20,894 bases of DNA. Origin: Aplysia californica. Its lineage: Eukaryota; Mollusca; Gastropoda; Aplysiida; Aplysiidae. Location of the stretch: NCBI RefSeq assembly GCF_000002075.1, contig NW_004797367.1:928791-949684 (forward strand), read 5' to 3'. Positions 8,871-18,184 of this stretch are shown one piece after another. A program made the position numbers and the translations under genes. The notes under the pieces were generated by a model. It did no database searches, was not told where the DNA came from, and worked only from the letters and a program-made list of their open reading frames with translations. Position 1 is the stretch's first letter. The number at the start of each line of letters is the position of its first letter.

Positions 8871-8884
8871 CTCTCATTCCTATA

Positions 8885-9118
8885 CACGTGAGAGAGAGAA
8901 TGGGGGCAGGGGGGGTAGAGGGAGCGAGAGAGTGGGGAGGGAGGGATGATAGAGGAGCTGAGAAAGTGAGAGGAGGGGGGGATGACGGAGGATGTGTTAG
9001 AGTAAGGAGGAGAGAGAGTAAGGAAGAGAGAATGACGCAGGGCGTGAGAGAGTCAAGAGGAAGGAACGACGGAGGGTGTGAGAGAGTCAGGAGGAAGGAG
9101 CGACCCCAGGGTGTGAGG
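8885..9118 (+). repeat. GA-rich minisatellite with 34-bp units just after the GPCR stop
   Basis: Beginning 15 bp past the stop codon, the + strand is almost pure G and A. Two clear 34-bp units at 9037-9070 and 9071-9104 (core GTGAGAGAGTCAGGAGGAAG) and a partial third follow more diverged GA-rich sequence. If the transcript extends past the stop it would carry this as 3' untranslated sequence. Overlapping frames at 8618-9121 (+) and 8821-9192 (-) are shadows. Confidence 0.8.
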
Positions 9119-9478
9119 TAGAGGGAGTGCCGGAGGGGAGCAGGAACATCCAAAAGCCCGACGGATCTCCTACCAGATTCGAGCAGGGACAATCGGCGAA
9201 CGGACTTTGAGGTGGGTCCCGAGGAGAAAGTGGGGGCAACTTTTTAAATCTACCATATGTGATAATCTCAACTTTGTAGGCAAATAGACAAGCGATTGGA
9301 AAAGTTTCGCTTCAAAGTCGATACAAGTTAAATCATTAGGGCGACGAGCAGTTTGATCGACTTGGTCTATTCAATGTCAAAACGCCTTTTAGAGAGGAGA
9401 AACTACGCCATCGTAGTTCGTGAAGATATTTGAAAATCATAACAGACAGACGAAGATAACTGTTCGAAAAAAATCATG
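9119..9478. other. Downstream flank of the GPCR gene, no recognised features
   Basis: No canonical AATAAA was seen soon after the stop codon. The first clear one downstream is at 10255-10260, about 1.4 kb away and beyond a MITE copy, so the transcript end cannot be set. Confidence 0.3.
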
Positions 9479-9479
9479 G

Positions 9480-9546
9480 GGTAACCAAACCCACGTCTTG
9501 TGTGCTTGACGCCAAATACCCTTATCGCTGCACCACTGGCAGACGT
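9480..9546 (-). mobile_element. tRNA-like SINE head, degenerate
   Basis: On the - strand, GCCAGTGGTGCAGCGATAAG (A-box-like) is followed by CGTGGGTTTGGTTACCCC (B-box-like), with spacing appropriate for a tRNA-derived promoter. The B box is degenerate. The downstream body, toward 9400, was not matched to other copies in the window. Confidence 0.4.
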
Positions 9547-9955
9547 TTCTTCTGTGAGTGTGAGGTTGAATGAACAGACAGCCGGAGTATCGACCCCTTT
9601 TTTCTTGGGAGGGGGGGGGGAGGGGGGAAAGGGAGGCTGTTAGACGTTAGATTAGTCGAATTCATGGTCAAGTCTGGTAGGGTCGGCTGGTGGTGCACTA
9701 ATTCAAACTGACCACTCAAATTTGATCTATGAGTCCTTCTGGGCCTGTACATTCCGTGTGCCAACAAAAGACCAGACTCCATGGAGCATAGAAGCTTTGT
9801 GATTTGTTGTTGGCCTCGTCTTCGTGAAACTGACAACTTTCGGGACCTAGAAAAAGTATTGTGCTTACATCTGGAGGAATTGATCAAAGCGTGTCAAACT
9901 GGCAGCGTTTGCCTCACCATGGAGGAGAACGTGGCTGCTCCAAAGATGTTATACA
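9547..9955. other. Intergenic stretch, poly-G run at 9611-9620
   Basis: Ten consecutive G followed by AGGGGGG; otherwise no repeat or coding signal was recognised. Open frames at 9522-9887 and 9781-10203 have no identifiable domain, and the second crosses a MITE copy. Confidence 0.3.
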
Positions 9956-10080
9956 CGTATATAATATTAGAGCTTGCAGACGTGACGTCACACGTGTCAA
10001 ACATGGGGGGCCTTTTTACCCTCATCGGCATGGCCGGCGTGCCCCCATTTTGCATGACCCTAAGCCTGTCTTCTAGATGG
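9956..10080 (+). mobile_element. MITE-like element, copy 2
   Basis: The block 9967-10049 matches 351-430: AGAGCTTGCAGACGTGACGT, then CACACGTGTCAAACATGGGG, then GGCATGGCCGGCGTGCC. The left end GTATATAATATTAGAGC corresponds to the terminal repeat of copy 1, but the right end differs (GCCTGTCTTCTAGATGG) and lacks the matching inverted repeat. This copy is therefore truncated or recombined, or belongs to a different subfamily. It carries the CRE palindrome TGACGTCA and an E-box CACGTG 3 bp further on. Confidence 0.55.
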
Positions 10081-10369
10081 TCTAAATTGTGTCGATGGGG
10101 ACGTAAAGATACGTTTTATACAATCACATTTCAGAAATCTCGCATCATCATGTTTTGTTGGAAGCTGCAGAGACGTCTCGATGATGTCATTTTATTTTTA
10201 TGATTGTTTGCCGATGTCGTACACAAATATAATATTGCACGACGTAAATGGATGAATAAAGATGCCTCGTATCCTTCATCCTATTTTATGTCCACTATTT
10301 CATTCTATTTTGTTTTCCCATTTACTTACTGTGTATACTTACCTTGCACCTAGTATGCAACATCACATG

Positions 10370-11195
10370 TAAGAACGAAAGAACAAAACAGGTTAATAGT
10401 TTTAAATACCTTGGTTGTGCATTTACACCGGAGGCAAAACATGACATAAAGATAAAAAAAGGGGGGTTGCAATATCTAAACAATCTTTCAGCAAGATGAA
10501 ACGTGTCCTCTCAAAAATAAAAATAAAATTGAACACAAAAATAAGAATCCTGAGAGCACACGTATGGTTAATCTTGTTCAATCTTTGCTAGAGCCGGACT
10601 CTTAGCAAAAAACCCAGAGAGAAGACCGGAGGCCGTTGAAATGTAGTATTTACCCCTATCCGTATGTCGTGTTTTACTATCGTAACCACAAGACGTGGGG
10701 AACTCTGTGCCACCACTTTCGAAAGAGGAAATTTACTCGTTAATCCGATCCGTACGCTTTACATAGCAGTCTGTCAAAATTATTTTGGGAGAAATTCTGA
10801 AAGATTCAAAGAGACCTTCGTACTAGAAGTATTCTAAAAATGTGGAGATTACAACCCAGGGGTGTACGGCAGAATCTCATGGACAGAAATGCAAACAAAT
10901 AGAGAAGTGCTCCAAGAGGCAATATTATGTTAATTACCCATAATCAGAACCATTAGAAACAAGACAATAGAAATGATTTTGCCATGTAAAGAGATTGAAT
11001 GGACTAGAGAAGCTGCTGTTACGTGTAAAGATAGAGGGGAACAGAAGCAGAGAAAGACAAAGAACAACATACACAGATGGTCTGAACAATTTTGTAGAGA
11101 ATAACACAAAGAAAAAAACCGAGCCGATCAAGAAGACAGACAACAGGAAGGAATGTGTTACCGAGATCGTCAATGTCTCCTCCAGACAGAGCTGA
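10370..11195 (+). pseudogene. Decayed LINE reverse-transcriptase C-terminal region (family A)
   Basis: Although no single long frame remains, a colinear series of LINE ORF2 C-terminal motifs is readable. VNSFKYLG lies at about 10390 and SKMKRVLSKIK with LNTKIRILRAHVW at about 10490-10570, the usual 'K..il.a.V...LLYG' region. RISWTEMQTNREVLQEA follows at about 10870-10920, and GLEKLLLRVKIEGNRSRERQ with RTTYTDGLNNFV at about 10995-11090. Frame shifts (for example between the first two blocks) and stops (after HVWLILFNLC, after EVLQEAILC) separate them, so the copy is old and inactive. The catalytic core and endonuclease lie outside or are lost. Clade assignment would need a search. Confidence 0.8.
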
Positions 11196-11690
11196 CACCT
11201 GAAGAAGGGGTAGACATACGGCCGCTTTTAAGGACAAGCTGGCTAACACAGGTTTCGGGGGGTTTCTTGAAATATTGACCTGCAGCAAAAAATAGGCATT
11301 GCCGAACTTAGAGGAGAAGTTTGGTTTCATTGATGTATTTATTTGTTTGGTTATAGAGAAAACTCTTTGTCTTTAAAAGAATCTGAACAAGGATCCAAAA
11401 ATTTTACTTCGTTTTTTCTCAAAACAGCATTTTTCGGGCTAGCCCCCTGTGCTTAAAAGCGACCATACATGTACTTGCCTTCAACAGGAATGACAATTTG
11501 TTTGTTTGCTGGGTATTTTTTTATTTTAAAGGTCGTGTTGGTGTAGATAAAGGGAAGTAGTCAATATGATTTTGCTGCTACTCAGAGATTCCGTGGTTCT
11601 GTCCCTTGCAATCTAACCGCGAGGCACACGTCAGATTTCTTTATTGGCGTTGGTCCCACCAGTGCGGGCACATCGTGTTGCCGTTCCCAT
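11196..11690. other. Possible LINE 3' untranslated region, then unrecognised sequence
   Basis: Sequence immediately after the decayed LINE frame may be its 3' untranslated region, but no hairpin tail or simple-repeat end marks a boundary. Nothing else was recognised up to the MITE at 11695. Confidence 0.25.
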
Positions 11691-11694
11691 CCCA

Positions 11695-12018
11695 CAGTAT
11701 CTATCCGGAGACGTCTCCGACGGAGACAGACCAATCAAAATGCTTTGTGCTTCTAGATAAGTTGAAAAAATCTTTGGGGCTACAGCTTGAGGGGGGGGGG
11801 GGTGCCTCCCTGTTTTTAAGCTATAATTTGATATTTTGCAGTTAGGTTTGAAATTTTCTTGAACATAATTGATTTGCGACAGTTTTAGTGGCTATATCTG
11901 TGATCTGCAGCAAACAAATCGCAATTTGATCCCCCCAAGGCAATTTTTTCCATGGTTCAGAGGCACAAAGAATTTTGATTGGTCTATCTCCGTCAGAGAC
12001 GTCTCCGAATAAATACTG
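11695..12018 (+). mobile_element. Tc1/mariner-type MITE with about 70-bp terminal inverted repeats
   Basis: The left end CAGTATCTATCCGGAGACGT and the right end are inverted copies over about 70 bp (11695-11768 and 11946-12018), sharing CGGAGACGTCTC, GACGGAGA, GACCAATCAAAAT and CTTTGTGC. The right end is followed by TA (12019-12020) and the left is preceded by CA, consistent with a TA target duplication in which one side has mutated. Termini beginning CAGT next to TA point to the Tc1/mariner superfamily. At 324 bp with no transposase it is non-autonomous. A 12-G run sits inside at 11791-11802. Confidence 0.85.
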
Positions 12019-12020
12019 TA

Positions 12021-12930
12021 TTCACATTCAATGTGTGAGTCGCCCTGGGACCTAGGACCTGAGGAGAAAAAACACAAGTGAGGCTGGGCATCTATAGTGA
12101 GGTCAAACATTCGTGGCGCATATCTTATTGTCAAACATTTCTAGATCTATAACTATCGAAGAAAAGTCTTTATAAAATACTTAATAAGATCCAAGTGTGT
12201 GGTTTCTACAGATTTTATAAGCTTTACAGCTGGGGCAATATCGCGTTTAAAAGCAAGTTTGTCATTTCTTTTTTCTAATCGCAACATCATGCTTATTGAA
12301 CCCAAAATGAATTCCTTGAGACAAGATAGAGAATGTGACGCAGGCCATATACGTAGTATGCACAGTGTGTGTGAGAAGCAGGAAGTGCTGTGAACAATCC
12401 CATTAAAATATTTCGCGTGACGGAGAATCATAGTATTTTATATAAATTTATGAAAAAACTTTTTAAAAATCTAACCTCAATTGTTGTGGAAATATGATTA
12501 AGTTAAATCAAATTGATATAAACTGGTGTGTAAAAAATTCACCCGTTAAAGAGATATTTGAGGAAAGTTGTGCCACGAATATTTTTTCCTATGTTATAAA
12601 AAACAAAAGCTGACGATTATCCCTATGAGACTGGTGTACAGTTGGATGAGAAGTACATAGAATAACCACTGTTCAGATTTGTTTATTCAAAATACACTTC
12701 ATGATAAAGAGACAAACAATTTTTCGAGATTTATGAGAGGAGTGGGTGGGTGGTTAGGGGAGGAGGAGGCGTTGAAAAAAAATGTTTTAAAAAAAACTAC
12801 AAAAAAAGGAAAAAAACAAACTAACAAAACAAAGCAAAAAATAAAACTACAGAAAGTGGACCCCGTCCTACGCTCCAATGTCTGTGACCTTCTGAACTTA
12901 CAGGAAAGGTGGGCAAGGCGACAATAGCCC
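12021..12930. other. AT-rich intergenic stretch without recognised features
   Basis: No repeat with copies elsewhere in the window, no tRNA-like promoter and no coding domain was recognised. Open frames at 12153-12431, 12199-12393 and 12679-12927 are short; the last is lysine-rich because of A-rich sequence at 12770-12850. Confidence 0.3.
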
Positions 12931-13184
12931 TAGTCGTGCCTGTCAAATCTGGCCCACCCGGATGAGAACAGGGACTCCCCGTCACGACCGGCAGCGTGTT
13001 GATTTACTGAACACTTGCCTCAAAGACGGCGGGGACAGCCCAGGGGAGATAATGGGATGACTGAGGAGATGATGGCAGGGATAATAACGTACATGCCACA
13101 CGTACTAATCGCTTTGGTAAACTTGTCCTACTATTTTTTCTTAAATAGATATGGGTGTTTTGTAACACCTTTTTGTGTAAGTGT

Positions 13185-13345
13185 TTTACAGAGCTCGCAA
13201 CTGCATAAGGTCATATGAACGCGCGAGGCACATTGAACATTTTCACTGGTAGAAAATTTTGAATTTTTCCCGGGTGGCAACCGAAGCCTACTCTTATCGA
13301 TTTTAAACCACCAAGGGATCTCTAATGTGCGCAACTTGCACACGA
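13185..13345 (-). mobile_element. SINE 3' portion with hairpin tail, - strand
   Basis: On the - strand this matches the 3' half of the SINE at 2592: ATAAGAGTAGGCTTCGGTTG, CCACCCGGGAAAAATTCAAA, ATTTTCTACCAGTGAAAATG, then the hairpin arms (13217-13222 and 13191-13196) and GTAAAACACTTAC. The tRNA head is not present, so the copy is 5'-truncated, or the head is too diverged to see. Confidence 0.7.
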
Positions 13346-13597
13346 GACCTCCAAGATTTTTAGCCCTTGTCCGAGAAAGCTATGTGTAGATCTTTCTTAC
13401 CAGAAAATCAGGGGTGTGGCTGAAAGACAGCAGTAAGGAACCAAAAAGTAGCAGTAGAAAGGCTGTAGAAAGAGTCAGGAGCCCAGAGGAGGGGGCAAAT
13501 GAGGTGAGAGGGTGGGGGCAGAAAGTGGAGACAAAGGCAGACAACAGAATATTGCTAGAGGGCAGGGAAGCAGGTGAAAAGAGACAATTTTGGAGAA

Positions 13598-13684
13598 GAA
13601 GATTCTTCGGTCGCTACCCGGATCCAAACCCGGGACCTTTGAATGAGTGGCGAACACCTTAACCTCTAGGCTACGAGCGCCCCC
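13598..13684 (-). mobile_element. tRNA-derived SINE head, - strand
   Basis: On the - strand, GCTCGTAGCCTAGAGGTTAA (A-box region) is followed by GGTCCCGGGTTTGGATCCGG (B-box region), a clear internal polymerase III promoter. It is unlikely to be a functional tRNA gene: no good acceptor-stem pairing was found, and the sequence runs on into unrelated SINE-like body. It is a different SINE type from its neighbour at 13727. Confidence 0.6.
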
Positions 13685-13726
13685 TTTGTAACACCATGGA
13701 CACAATTTAGTTCATTTATTAGGAAA

Positions 13727-13890
13727 CGGCTTCTGATCCTGCCTTTCAGGGCCAACACCGGTTGAGAATGATACAACATCCCAGCAGAAAGACAGTGAAA
13801 CGCAATAGAAATGTCTCCCCATTCGGGAATAGAACTTAGGTGTCCTGCGTGCGACACCGAAGTACCTAACCGCTACATCGTAGTGGTCCG
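13727..13890 (-). mobile_element. tRNA-derived SINE, second family, copy 1 (- strand)
   Basis: Reading from 13890 leftward: ACGATGTAGCGGTTAGGTAC (A-box-like), CTAAGTTCTATTCCCGAATG (degenerate B box), TCTTTCTGCTGGGAT, then CCGGTGTTGGCCCTGAAAGG and CAGGATCAGAAGCCG. The last 60 bp align with the element at 19850-20000, which shares CTGGGAT, the CCG...T.GGC block, GGCAGG.TC and AAGCC. Two copies in the same order define a SINE family. Confidence 0.6.
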
Positions 13891-13970
13891 TCTTTCGTTC
13901 ACAGTCATTGTCAGACAAAAAAAACCCCTCTTAATTTAGAGAAGAAAAAAATGTGTATGAGGGTGTATGG

Positions 13971-14005
13971 TGGGGGTGGGGGTGGGGGTGGGGGTGGGGG
14001 TGGTT
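13971..14005 (+). repeat. (TGGGGG)5 hexamer tract, strong G-quadruplex motif
   Basis: Five perfect TGGGGG units at 13971-14000 followed by TGG. With runs of five G separated by single T, it satisfies the standard four-tract G-quadruplex pattern. It differs from the metazoan TTAGGG telomere repeat, so it is not called an interstitial telomere. Confidence 0.9.
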
Positions 14006-14266
14006 AGAGAATAGATAAACATCAGGACATATAAAGAGGTTATGTAAGATAAAATCGCTTCTTTAACTCCCTGATAAAATCGATAGTTTAACGCCCCGTT
14101 GACTCCCTGTTCAGTACAGCGCGACTTTCTATGTCAAAATCCATCTTTCACTTTCACTTTCACTGAAGCAAACTGAGTTCTGGGTTACGATGGAATCTCA
14201 CGAAATGTAGTTATTTTAAATAAATGTCTAGTTGTGTTTTAAGTTAGAGCGTCCCCTGCACCGCAG

Positions 14267-15300
14267 TTAACTCATTCGCTACGCCGAGCCGTGGGGGGCG
14301 GCGCGGCTCAAGTGCCGTCAGTACGTTAAGCCGCCACCGGCGGCTCGAGAACCGACATTCAATTTTAGCTTGGTTTCTATTCCAATCCACTTATCCATGT
14401 TAAAATAAAGGTCATAATATAATGTTGACTTCCGGGTCAAGCGTTTCCACCGAAAATCGGAAGTTTTGATTCAGTTTTGAAACATGATTTCGTAGTTTAT
14501 TCGACTTTGTTTTATCGCGAAGCTCAGACACCAGTCTTAGTACTTTTACACAACAAAATGTATAATTATTTTGCTCACTAAAGAAGTGTAGGACTCTTCT
14601 TTATAATATTGATACTATTGGACTCAAATTGCCGGTGCACTGTAATTGAGAAAACAATATTTTTGAGTGCTAGATCTAGGCTTAGATCTAAATAGTCAAA
14701 ATATTTTTTTCTCCCCAAAATCACTACTTTTGGGTGAAATTCATCAAAAAGTACCACTCAAGACATGTATAGGTTTATTCCAAGTGCAATTCTGAATAAT
14801 TCCATATAAGTTACGCGTATTTTTTTCTGTTTGTGATCCTTTTTTCAAAATTATTTAAAATTTTTTTTTTTTCAATATCGGATGTTATGATCCAAATGTA
14901 CAAATATTATGGAATGTATGTAAATAACTGCACATTTTTCAATATTTTCCTGTTCTATATACAGTTATGGTTATTTTGAGGTATCATTTGACTAGGTGCA
15001 AACATGTTTTTTTAGTTTCACCTGAGATTATAAATTTTTTATTTTCCAATTTTATCCGCATCCAATCACAATTGTGTTGCATAATCGCCTCTTACAGGAA
15101 CCAAAGTTGAAAAATACGCAAATAAATAATGCAGGTGTATTCTACAAACCATACTGAAAATGTTGGTATATAATATGTTGATATTTATTTGAATTTATGG
15201 CCCCATAGACCTTCGAACTGCGCACTAGTCATCATCTCATTTCGCCCTCCCGAAAAGAATTCGTCCACAAGCCGAAAATAATACGTAGCGAATGAGTTAA
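14267..15300. mobile_element. Non-autonomous piggyBac-type transposon with TTAA target site
   Basis: TTAA at 14267-14270 and 15297-15300 brackets perfect 13-bp terminal inverted repeats, CTCATTCGCTACG (14271-14283) and CGTAGCGAATGAG (15284-15296). TTAA duplication with this terminal style is characteristic of piggyBac elements. The left subterminal region is very GC-rich and contains a hairpin AGCCGCC/GGCGGCT (14329-14345, 3-nt loop); the rest is AT-rich. No open frame of size occurs inside, so it has no transposase and would depend on one supplied elsewhere. Intact ends and target duplication suggest a fairly recent insertion. Confidence 0.85.
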
Positions 15301-16110
15301 AGTTGAGACCGGCTGAAATAACCACCATCTTCCGTGGACTGGTGAACAGTGGCTGTGGGTACTGAAGGGCTCACGGGCTTGCGCACTCCTCCCCCCACTC
15401 CATCCCAGAGAAAATGAAAGTTTCTTAAAAAGACGAAATAAGCAGTTGAAACCGTTATGATCGCACGCAATGAACACAGAGTGATCAACTTGGCGGCTTG
15501 CTCTCTTATCCAATCACTGTTGTCACCGCTTACAACTATAGTTTCCTAACAGTCAATCAAATGTCTTTAGGGCTCAACGGACCTTCTGTAATGAAACTCT
15601 TCTTGAAAAAAGGTAGAGGTCTGGAAAAAGAACACTGTACCGAGGGCTCACGCTCTCATAGCCCTGACAATGGGGTGAAAGTTTACAACACACTTTCCCC
15701 CAGTGACACAAATACCCACGCGCTTATTGCATTGGACATTAATTGTTAGGCGTGTTCTACTTTCCGCGACTACACGGCTTAGTCCAGCTCATAGACAGGA
15801 TGTGTTTGAAGTGCTGTGTGTGTGTAAGTTTGTGTTTGTGCTGCTGAGATTTAACTGTTATAAATCACGTCGATCGACTTTTAAGGGAAACTTTTCCATC
15901 CAGAAGAATCTTGCTTAAAACAAAGAGACCGAAGATAAAGGTGACTCTTCTCGTCTGAATGGTTCTCAAAATAACGTGGCTCACTGTGACTATAGAGAAA
16001 TCAGTACTGTTTTGGTCTTATTGCTTGCTATTTGGTGGTAAAGAAGTGGAAGCAACCTAAACCCCACCCAAATTTTGGTTAACCCAGCGCCACTGCTGGT
16101 GAACAGATAT
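15301..16110. other. Intergenic stretch without recognised features
   Basis: Short frames at 15232-15513 and 15498-15918 show no domain. No repeat shared with the rest of the window was seen until the LINE tail at 16120. Confidence 0.3.
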
Positions 16111-16114
16111 AATA

Positions 16115-16240
16115 TCTGTCGTCTATATCTCCCCTCCTTCTTTTATTTGTAAGAACTTTTCAGCTTCTGCACTTATATGTCCTTTTTGTGTTGCAAGTGC
16201 CGTAACACTCTTGCTAAACCTGAACTGACATAAGCCTCTA
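16115..16240 (+). mobile_element. LINE 3' end with covaried hairpin tail (copy 3)
   Basis: CTCCCCTCCTTCTTTTATTT corresponds to the 3' untranslated region at 20633-20655, and the segment ends in GCACTT (16169-16174), a 20-nt loop, AAGTGC (16195-16200), then CGTAACACTC. Compared with GCGCTC/GAGCGC in the other copies, both arms have changed at two paired positions, leaving a perfect stem. This is the most diverged of the hairpin copies. Confidence 0.6.
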
Positions 16241-16255
16241 CCTCAGAATTATAGC

Positions 16256-16441
16256 GCTCTATCTGCTCGGTACCTAGTTTTCAGAAATTTGACGTCAAAG
16301 ATTTAGATTTTCAGATCAGCTCAACATTTTTCGAACGCAATTCCTTGAATATCTTGATAATGACTCAGAATAATCTTAAGAACTTGATGAAGCAGATAGA
16401 ACATTTGGTTTCTGACCTCATGACCTTACTAAATGAAAACG
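16256..16441 (+). mobile_element. 147-bp MITE-like element, family B copy 1
   Basis: Terminal inverted repeats GCTCTATCTGCT (16256-16267) and AGCAGATAGAAC (16391-16402) enclose sequence homologous to 17723-17868 and to about 20174-20319. Shared internal blocks include TAGTTTT.AGAAAT, TTGA.TATCTTGATAATGACT and CAGAATAATCTTA. Homology continues about 40 bp past the right repeat in all copies (TGACCTCATG), so the true boundary may lie further out. Confidence 0.65.
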
Positions 16442-16556
16442 GTTTTTTAAAATGTCAAATAGAACTTTTTGATTCTGAGGTGGCAAAGTGTCGTGATGGT
16501 TGATGATCTGTGTTGTCGCCGTGATATATGGCGGGTCAACCAGTGCTGCCTGATCC

Positions 16557-16563
16557 GATAGAT

Positions 16564-16633
<70 letters not shown>

Positions 16634-16652
16634 GATAGATAGATAGATAGAT
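16557..16652. repeat. (GATA)n microsatellite
   Basis: About 24 tetranucleotide units with interruptions at 16561 (GATT) and 16620 (GATAAATAG). The repeating Leu-Ser-Ile-Tyr frame on the - strand is an artefact. Confidence 0.95.
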
Positions 16653-17330
16653 TTAAGCATATATTAGCCGAAAGATAATTTATTATTCAAGTATATGAAA
16701 ATTGAGATTGGCACAGTTATTGTGGCAACTTTATGCTTTTTTATCACGTACAATAAACACGATATGTACATAGCAATAGAACACTCGTCTGTAAAGGATT
16801 ACCTTTTTATCGGCATGAAAAGTTATTTTTGCCACAAAGATTTCTCTGTGAACTGAGCACCCCTTCGTTTTTTGTACTACAAAATGTATCTACAATGAAC
16901 AAAAACTTTGATTTCCTAAAAATATGTACTAGAGACGAGATGTCTGTAGATAAAACCTAAATTATCCTCCCTCCTCTATGCAGAAACTGACAGCGACTCA
17001 CTTCCATTCAATCTCGCTCGGTTGAATGAAGAAAAAAAAGCACATCGGGTACGTTTGTAACTTTCTCCATCAGTTCCCCGCTGCCGTGGTCCCACCTTCC
17101 TTTCTCCCCCCCCCCCCCCTCCACACACACGCACTGTATTGTACCAAACACATTTTGTCGTTCGGGGTAATTTCCAGTCCGTGTTTTCCTACAATAGCCA
17201 GGCATGATGGGAAAATTACCGCCCTGTGGGGCGTGTGGACGTCCGGCGGTGCAGACTCAATGTGTCGGTGCACAGGTCCCTGGTGGCGGAAACAAACTGA
17301 CCAGCGGGGAGCTCTATTAGACGCGATGAC
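16653..17330. other. Intergenic stretch; CA-rich patch and 14-C run at 17106-17119
   Basis: AT-rich to about 17000, then more GC-rich. Open frames at 17008-17205, 17026-17352 and 17070-17501 overlap on both strands and have no recognisable domain. Confidence 0.3.
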
Positions 17331-17332
17331 CA

Positions 17333-17600
17333 CTGCTGGGACGATAGACTGACTTATCGTGGTCCCATGTTTCACTGCTGGGAGGGTAGACTGTCTCGTA
17401 GCCCCGTGTTTCAGATAAGATAAGATAAGATATACTTTATTATCCCAGAGGGAAATTTTTCTCTGGCTGTACGGGACCGTAAAAGACATGCAGGTATACA
17501 TAACAAATATAAATTACATTAAACTATATATACAATTTATATTGCTCTCTTTCAAATTGCTGGTACTGTAGACTGGCTTCTCGCAGCCCCATGTTTTTTG
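17333..17600 (+). repeat. About 40-bp minisatellite, three units, interrupted by an insertion
   Basis: Units begin CTGCTGGGA, contain TAGACTG and end CCCATGTTTCA-like: 17333-17374, 17375-17413 and 17556-17600. The second and third are separated by a retroelement-like tail at 17414-17545, so the insertion landed inside an existing short array. Confidence 0.65.
17414..17545 (-). mobile_element. Retroelement 3' tail with (TTATC)n end, - strand
   Basis: On the - strand the segment ends ATTTCCCTCTGGGATAATAA, then AGTATATC and four TTATC-type units. A CTGGGATAATAAAGTA-type end followed by a short tandem tail is typical of L2/CR1-like LINEs and the SINEs that use them. Only the extreme 3' end is present. 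Confidence 0.6.
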
Positions 17601-17722
17601 CCAACATTCTAATTCTACCCTGCCTCTTAAAGCTGTCCTGTCCTGCCTTCAAATTAATCGTCTGTTTCCGACATGGCTTTCTGAAATATTGGAGGTGCTA
17701 AAGATTGCCCTAAAACTACAAC

Positions 17723-17908
17723 GTTCTATCTGCTTAGTCCCTAGTTTTGAGAAATTGGACGTGAACAATTTGATTTCCACAACATGTCAAGCTTTTCCGA
17801 ATACAATTCTTTGATTATTATGATAATGACTCTGAATAATCTTACGATTTTGATAGAGCAGATAGAACATTTGGTTTTTGACCTCATGGTCTTAGTAGCT
17901 CAAAACAG
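17723..17908 (+). mobile_element. 146-bp MITE-like element, family B copy 2
   Basis: Perfect 12-bp inverted repeats GTTCTATCTGCT (17723-17734) and AGCAGATAGAAC (17857-17868) make this the best-preserved copy. The interior aligns with copies at 16256 and 20174 without large gaps. No coding capacity. The flanking homology extends to about 17908. Confidence 0.7.
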
Positions 17909-18184
17909 CCACAAATGTAAGAAATAACTTTGTAATTCAAAGGTAGAGTAGTTATGACAACATAAAATTCTCTCTACATTGTGACGCTCGAGGCCAGGAG
18001 TTGGGAAAGAGGGTTGTGTCCTGCCCCAAGGGCATCCTGGGACGACTTACTGTATGCGCCAAATGAAGAACCATTCTGTGCCAGATCTGAAACAGACATC
18101 AGCGATCACAGTTCTCCCTCCATTTATTTCCCGTGCTCCGGTGGTCTAGAAAATCCTATATTATCCTAGTGTTTCCTCGTTACT

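Noticed and set aside
9781-10203. 140-residue frame
   Set aside because: It crosses the second MITE copy and has no domain; most likely chance.
10255-10260. AATAAA as the GPCR polyadenylation signal
   Set aside because: It is about 1.4 kb past the stop and beyond a MITE; nothing ties it to the receptor transcript.
13971-14005. Interstitial telomere repeat
   Set aside because: The unit is TGGGGG and not TTAGGG.
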